A DNA stretch of 64,000 nucleotides from Candidatus Woesearchaeota archaeon. Its GTDB lineage: Archaea; Nanobdellota; Nanobdellia; Woesearchaeales; ARS49. Below, in pieces: positions 60,635-64,000 of the stretch. The notes beneath the pieces were generated by a model. It did not search any database. It saw nothing but the letters and a program-made list of their open reading frames with translations, and had not been told where the DNA came from. A program made the translations under genes and the position numbers. The stretch covers positions 1 to 64,000 of the forward strand of contig JAHWHZ010000002.1 in the NCBI GenBank assembly GCA_019322895.1, given 5' to 3'. Every line of letters begins with the position of its first letter. Within the stretch, counting starts at the first letter, position 1.

Positions 60635-61722
60635 AAAAATTTGCAATAATCAGCAGCTTCCTGATTCTTTTTGTTTTAGCATGCGCAGTCGTGTCAAAAC
60701 CAACAATGCACTTGAACATCGAGAAAGTCGGCAGCAACCCAAATCTTCCAACAGTCGCAATCATAACAACTGGAGGAACAATTGCAGAAAAGACAGACCC
60801 TAAAACAGGGGGCGCTGTTCCTGCAGTCAGCGGAAAAGACCTTGTTGATGCAGTTCCAGGATTATTGAAGATCGCAAACATACAAGTCGTGCAGTTTTGC
60901 GATATTGACAGCTCGCAGATGACCCCTGAAATCTGGTATAATCTCAGCAAGACAGTGGATGAACTGCTGAAAAACCCTGAAGTCAAGGGAGCTGTTGTTA
61001 CACATGGAACAGACACAATGGCAGAAGGATCATATTTCCTTGACTTATCGCTGAAAAGCAACAAGCCTGTTGCTTTCGTGGGAGCGATGAGAGATGCCTC
61101 TGACCTTTCTCCTGACGGTCCTGCAAACATATACAATGCCGTGCTGGAGGCTGCATCTGATGAAGCAAAAGATTTCGGCGTCACGATCACATTAAACCAA
61201 TACATAAATGCAGCAAGTGATGTCAGAAAGACACAGACAACAAATGTCCAGACATTTAATTCAGGAGAGCACGGGTATCTTGGCTATATTGCGATGGGCA
61301 AGGTGCACAAGTTCAGAGAAAGATTTGACAGGAAAAGAGTGCCGCTGCCAGAAAAACTCCCAAAAGTCGACCTGCTCAAGACATTTGCAGGAGATGACGG
61401 CAGGTTTGTGCGCTATGCAGTTGATACAGGAGCGAAAGGAATCGTTGTAGAAGGCGTGGGTGCAGGAAACGTGAATGCAAAAGTCTATGAAGCAATTGAA
61501 TATGCATTAAGCAAGGACATTCCTGTAGTGATTGCAACAAGAGTATATAATGGAGCAGTTTATCCAATCTATGGAGACAAGGGCGGCGGAGAAACTTTGC
61601 AGAAATCAGGAGCAATCCTGGCAGGAGACCTGACAGGACCAAAAGCAAGGCTTCTATTGATGCTTGCATTGCCTCATACAAAAGGAGATTTCAATAAATT
61701 AGCCAAATATTTCTCAAACTAG
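60631..61722 (+). CDS. exported L-asparaginase, type II-like
   Basis: The 363-residue product has a signal with a lipobox-like cysteine (LILFVLAC, Cys18). The asparaginase motifs are complete: TTGGTIAEK (Thr47-Thr50 region), VTHGTDTMAEGSYFL and DGPANIYNAV. It hydrolyses asparagine to aspartate and ammonia, probably outside the membrane. It overlaps the decarboxylase gene by 4 bp, so enzyme, antiporter and decarboxylase form one operon. Confidence 0.94.
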   Translation: MKKFAIISSFLILFVLACAVVSKPTMHLNIEKVGSNPNLPTVAIITTGGTIAEKTDPKTGGAVPAVSGKDLVDAVPGLLKIANIQVVQFCDIDSSQMTPEIWYNLSKTVDELLKNPEVKGAVVTHGTDTMAEGSYFLDLSLKSNKPVAFVGAMRDASDLSPDGPANIYNAVLEAASDEAKDFGVTITLNQYINAASDVRKTQTTNVQTFNSGEHGYLGYIAMGKVHKFRERFDRKRVPLPEKLPKVDLLKTFAGDDGRFVRYAVDTGAKGIVVEGVGAGNVNAKVYEAIEYALSKDIPVVIATRVYNGAVYPIYGDKGGGETLQKSGAILAGDLTGPKARLLLMLALPHTKGDFNKLAKYFSN

Positions 61723-61776
61723 GCAAAACCTTTATATATGCAGCAGAATTCAGCATAACTTGTGGGTTGAAGACAA

Positions 61777-62286
61777 ATGGGTTATGAAAACATTCCTCAA
61801 GTTAAAGATGGTTTTGGCTTAATTAAAAAACTATGCAGAAGAAAGCCTGACTGTGCAGAAGGAATATTATATTTTCAAGCAGGCAATGCCCATACTTTTA
61901 TCGGATATCATGCAGATAACGGCACAGTAAAAGTAGAGCCGCTTTTCACAGTTACAGGCAAAAGCATGCAGAAATGCCTTGAAGAAATAGCAAGACGAAT
62001 TTTTGAAAGGGATGGGTATTCAGAAAGATCCCTGCGAGTCCTGCCATTTTCCATGACGGACCTGGAATCATTTAAAAATGGAGTGCCTACTGGTGAAATA
62101 AGCCTTGATGAAGAAGATATTGACATATATTTCACCTGCGGGACAAACCCTTTAAAAACAAGCTATAAAAGGCCGTCAGGAAGACACAGAATACCTAATC
62201 TTGGAAAGAACGGCCGTAAAAAAGAGCTGGAAGCGCTTAAACAGAACATTCTTGCACGGCATAACTCTCGTCCTGCAGAAGAGTAA
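61777..62286 (+). CDS. unknown protein (169 aa)
   Basis: No family was recognised. The product is soluble, alpha/beta in the first 100 residues (ILYFQAGNAHTFIGYHA, KVEPLFTVTGKSMQKCLEEIARRIF), and basic at the end (GRHRIPNLGKNGRKKEL). A TATA box CTTTATATATG lies at about 61729-61739. It stands between the asparaginase operon and a BatA-like gene. Confidence 0.68.
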   Translation: MGYENIPQVKDGFGLIKKLCRRKPDCAEGILYFQAGNAHTFIGYHADNGTVKVEPLFTVTGKSMQKCLEEIARRIFERDGYSERSLRVLPFSMTDLESFKNGVPTGEISLDEEDIDIYFTCGTNPLKTSYKRPSGRHRIPNLGKNGRKKELEALKQNILARHNSRPAEE

Positions 62287-62329
62287 AATCGTAAGCTATA
62301 TATAGGCGACCTTCTACTCCCATTCTAAA

Positions 62330-64000
62330 GTGATACAGATAGGCAGTATGCTTGGATTATTTGCACTTTTAAGTCTAGTTCCTCTTATCTTGCTCTATCT
62401 GATAAGGCCAAGGCCGCAGACAATTGAGATACCATCCCTGATGTTCTTCATCAAATCATCTGGAAGAAACAAGCTTTCATCTTTTTTCAAGAAATTCATA
62501 AGAGACTGGCTTTTCTTGATACAACTACTCCTTATTTTATTGCTTGCAGCAAGTGTTGCACAGCCTTTTACCAATTATCAGCATGACATAACTGCAAAAA
62601 ACACAGTCATAGTGCTGGATGCAAGCGCCTCTATGCAGGCAAAAGAAGGAAGCTACACAAGATTCCAGAAAGCAAAGACAAAGGCAAAATCATTATTAGG
62701 GGCGCAAAACACGATAATACTTGCAAAAGAAGTGCCTTCTATTGTTGTAAAAGACGTGCCATATACCGAAGCGACAAAATATCTTAACAAGCTACAGCCG
62801 ACAGAGACAACATCACGCATAGGAGATGCAATAATACTTGCAGGAGAAGCATTGAAAGAAAAAGAAGGCGGAGTCATAGTGCTGAGTGATTTTGTAAACA
62901 CAGGAGGGCAGGACCCTTACATTGCAAAATCAGTGCTTGAATCAAAAGGCCTTGTTGTAAATTTCGTGAATGTTGCTGAGAAAAAAGCATCTAATGTGGG
63001 AATAATCGATCTTGAGGCAGACAGGGAAGAGACAACAGTCTATGTGAAAAATTATGATGATACCCAAAGAACCGCAACACTCAAGGTAGGCAATGTGCAG
63101 GAAGAAATGACTCTTGCGCCCAAGAGCGCAGAAACATTCACATTCAAGACACCGCCAGGCATAACCCAGATAAGATTAATTGTAGATGATGATTTTGATG
63201 TTGACAACATTGCTTACTTAAGCACACCAGAGACAGAAAAAGCAAAAGTAGCTCTTGTAACAAACAATGCATCCATCTTTCTAAGAAATGCCTTGACAGC
63301 ATCAGGAGACATGACAGTCACTGTAGTAGGGCCTCCTGTGGTGCCAACAGAAGGATACGATGTCTTTATAATCCATAATATTGACATGCGCGAACTTCTG
63401 CCAGGAACATTTGAGGCACTGCACCATGCAGTTGAAAAACAAGGCGCAGGCCTTGTGGTGCATGCACAAGGTGACTCAGACAAGATAGACTACAAGAATC
63501 TTCTGCCACTTGACATAACAGGCAAAGGAAAAGGAGGATTTGTCTCAGTAGAGCAATTGAACAAGTTCACAAAAAATGCAGATTTTGGCACGATGATAGA
63601 GCACTTCAAAACATCTGGCCAGGACAAGGCATTCACTACAATGACATCCATACTGAATGACACAATTATCGCTGTAGGAAAAGAGGGAAGCGGCAAGCTG
63701 GTATATTATGGCCTGCTTGAAAGCACATCTGACTTCAAATATTCTCCAAGCTATCCTATCTTCTGGACAGAACTGGCAAGATATCTCACAGGACAGCTTG
63801 ACCTCAAGAGCCTGAACTACCTCACAAAAGACACCTTGATACTTGACGGAGAACAGAAAGTAAAAACACCTGTAAAAACAGTCAAGCAGGCGACAATCAT
63901 GCTGGAGCAGGCAGGCATATATGAACTGGATGACAGGAATATTGCTGTAAATCTATTAAGCGACACAGAATCCAACCTGAATGCAGAAGAGATAGTGGGC
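62330..64000 (+). CDS. BatA-like membrane protein with von Willebrand factor A domain (partial)
   Basis: The open frame runs from GTG 62330 to the window edge (557 codons, no stop). Two N-terminal membrane helices (about 7-24 and 60-80) frame a loop with EIPSLMFF, as in BatA proteins. A vWFA domain follows with the MIDAS start DASASM and VIVLSDF. Beta-rich domains and a GATase-like region (YDVFIIHNID) come after. A TATA box CTATATATAGG at about 62294-62304 supports the GTG start; ATG 62348 is an alternative. BatA proteins often work with MoxR ATPases, which may lie beyond the window. Confidence 0.85.
   Translation, partial: MIQIGSMLGLFALLSLVPLILLYLIRPRPQTIEIPSLMFFIKSSGRNKLSSFFKKFIRDWLFLIQLLLILLLAASVAQPFTNYQHDITAKNTVIVLDASASMQAKEGSYTRFQKAKTKAKSLLGAQNTIILAKEVPSIVVKDVPYTEATKYLNKLQPTETTSRIGDAIILAGEALKEKEGGVIVLSDFVNTGGQDPYIAKSVLESKGLVVNFVNVAEKKASNVGIIDLEADREETTVYVKNYDDTQRTATLKVGNVQEEMTLAPKSAETFTFKTPPGITQIRLIVDDDFDVDNIAYLSTPETEKAKVALVTNNASIFLRNALTASGDMTVTVVGPPVVPTEGYDVFIIHNIDMRELLPGTFEALHHAVEKQGAGLVVHAQGDSDKIDYKNLLPLDITGKGKGGFVSVEQLNKFTKNADFGTMIEHFKTSGQDKAFTTMTSILNDTIIAVGKEGSGKLVYYGLLESTSDFKYSPSYPIFWTELARYLTGQLDLKSLNYLTKDTLILDGEQKVKTPVKTVKQATIMLEQAGIYELDDRNIAVNLLSDTESNLNAEEIVG

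Noticed and set aside
1..64000. CRISPR arrays, tRNA, rRNA, insertion sequences
   Set aside because: No regularly spaced repeats, no T-loop/anticodon patterns in the gaps and no transposase genes were found by reading; a covariance search could still reveal a small RNA gene.

Overview
The window is AT-rich archaeal DNA. The evidence is a set of archaeal or archaeal/eukaryal information genes: aIF2 gamma, Rpo4/RpoF, L21e, L31e, L39e, S6e, S19e, Cbf5, Pth2, archaeal SepF, ZPR1 and DUF655. Promoters have TATA boxes about 26-28 bp upstream of start codons, so many mRNAs look leaderless. Compact genes, 4-bp ATGA overlaps and many small genes, with large surface proteins starting with a K/R-x-Q-[VI]-T-I-[FY]-IIIG segment, suggest a DPANN lineage (Woesearchaeota/Pacearchaeota-like). 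That placement is inference; no rRNA or tRNA gene was seen.

Layout. 1-8.0 kb: a partial gene end, then two tandem giant adhesin-like proteins (beta-propeller, LamG and NosD-type beta-helix, C-terminal anchor). 8.1-11.5 kb: ureohydrolase, argS, a small HPF-like protein and a winged-helix regulator. 11.7-16.4 kb, plus strand: zinc ribbon, tRNA methylthiotransferase, a 16S rRNA methyltransferase of the Arm/Rmt family, an FHA protein, an OB-fold tRNA-binding protein and aIF2 gamma. 16.4-18.2 kb, minus strand: small proteins, DUF655, RpoF, L21e. 18.3-24.3 kb: SepF, ZPR1, unknown proteins, an endonuclease V-like protein lacking a catalytic Asp, and a pair of EF-hand proteins.

24.5-48.1 kb is dominated by three consecutive minus-strand modules of four genes. 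Each has a giant secreted Cys-rich protein, a large Q-[VI]-T-I-[FY]-IIIG protein, a polytopic membrane protein with an FKG-x-W motif, and a small exported protein. This is the largest investment in the window and probably builds a cell-surface apparatus. 48-55 kb: S6e, small membrane proteins with a C39-like cysteine peptidase, Pth2, a bacterial-type ThrRS and the S19e-L39e-L31e operon. 55-62 kb: Cbf5, a CaCA exchanger, then an overlapping operon of GadC-like antiporter, aspartate 4-decarboxylase and exported asparaginase, which could form an asparagine/aspartate-fuelled proton-motive cycle. The window ends inside a BatA-like von Willebrand factor A protein.

The most striking non-coding signal is a family of seven intergenic elements (84-100 bp). 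Their inner motifs are nearly invariant, while the terminal stems differ in sequence from copy to copy yet remain complementary. This compensatory pattern points to a structured RNA or hairpin element. I do not recognise it as a described family.
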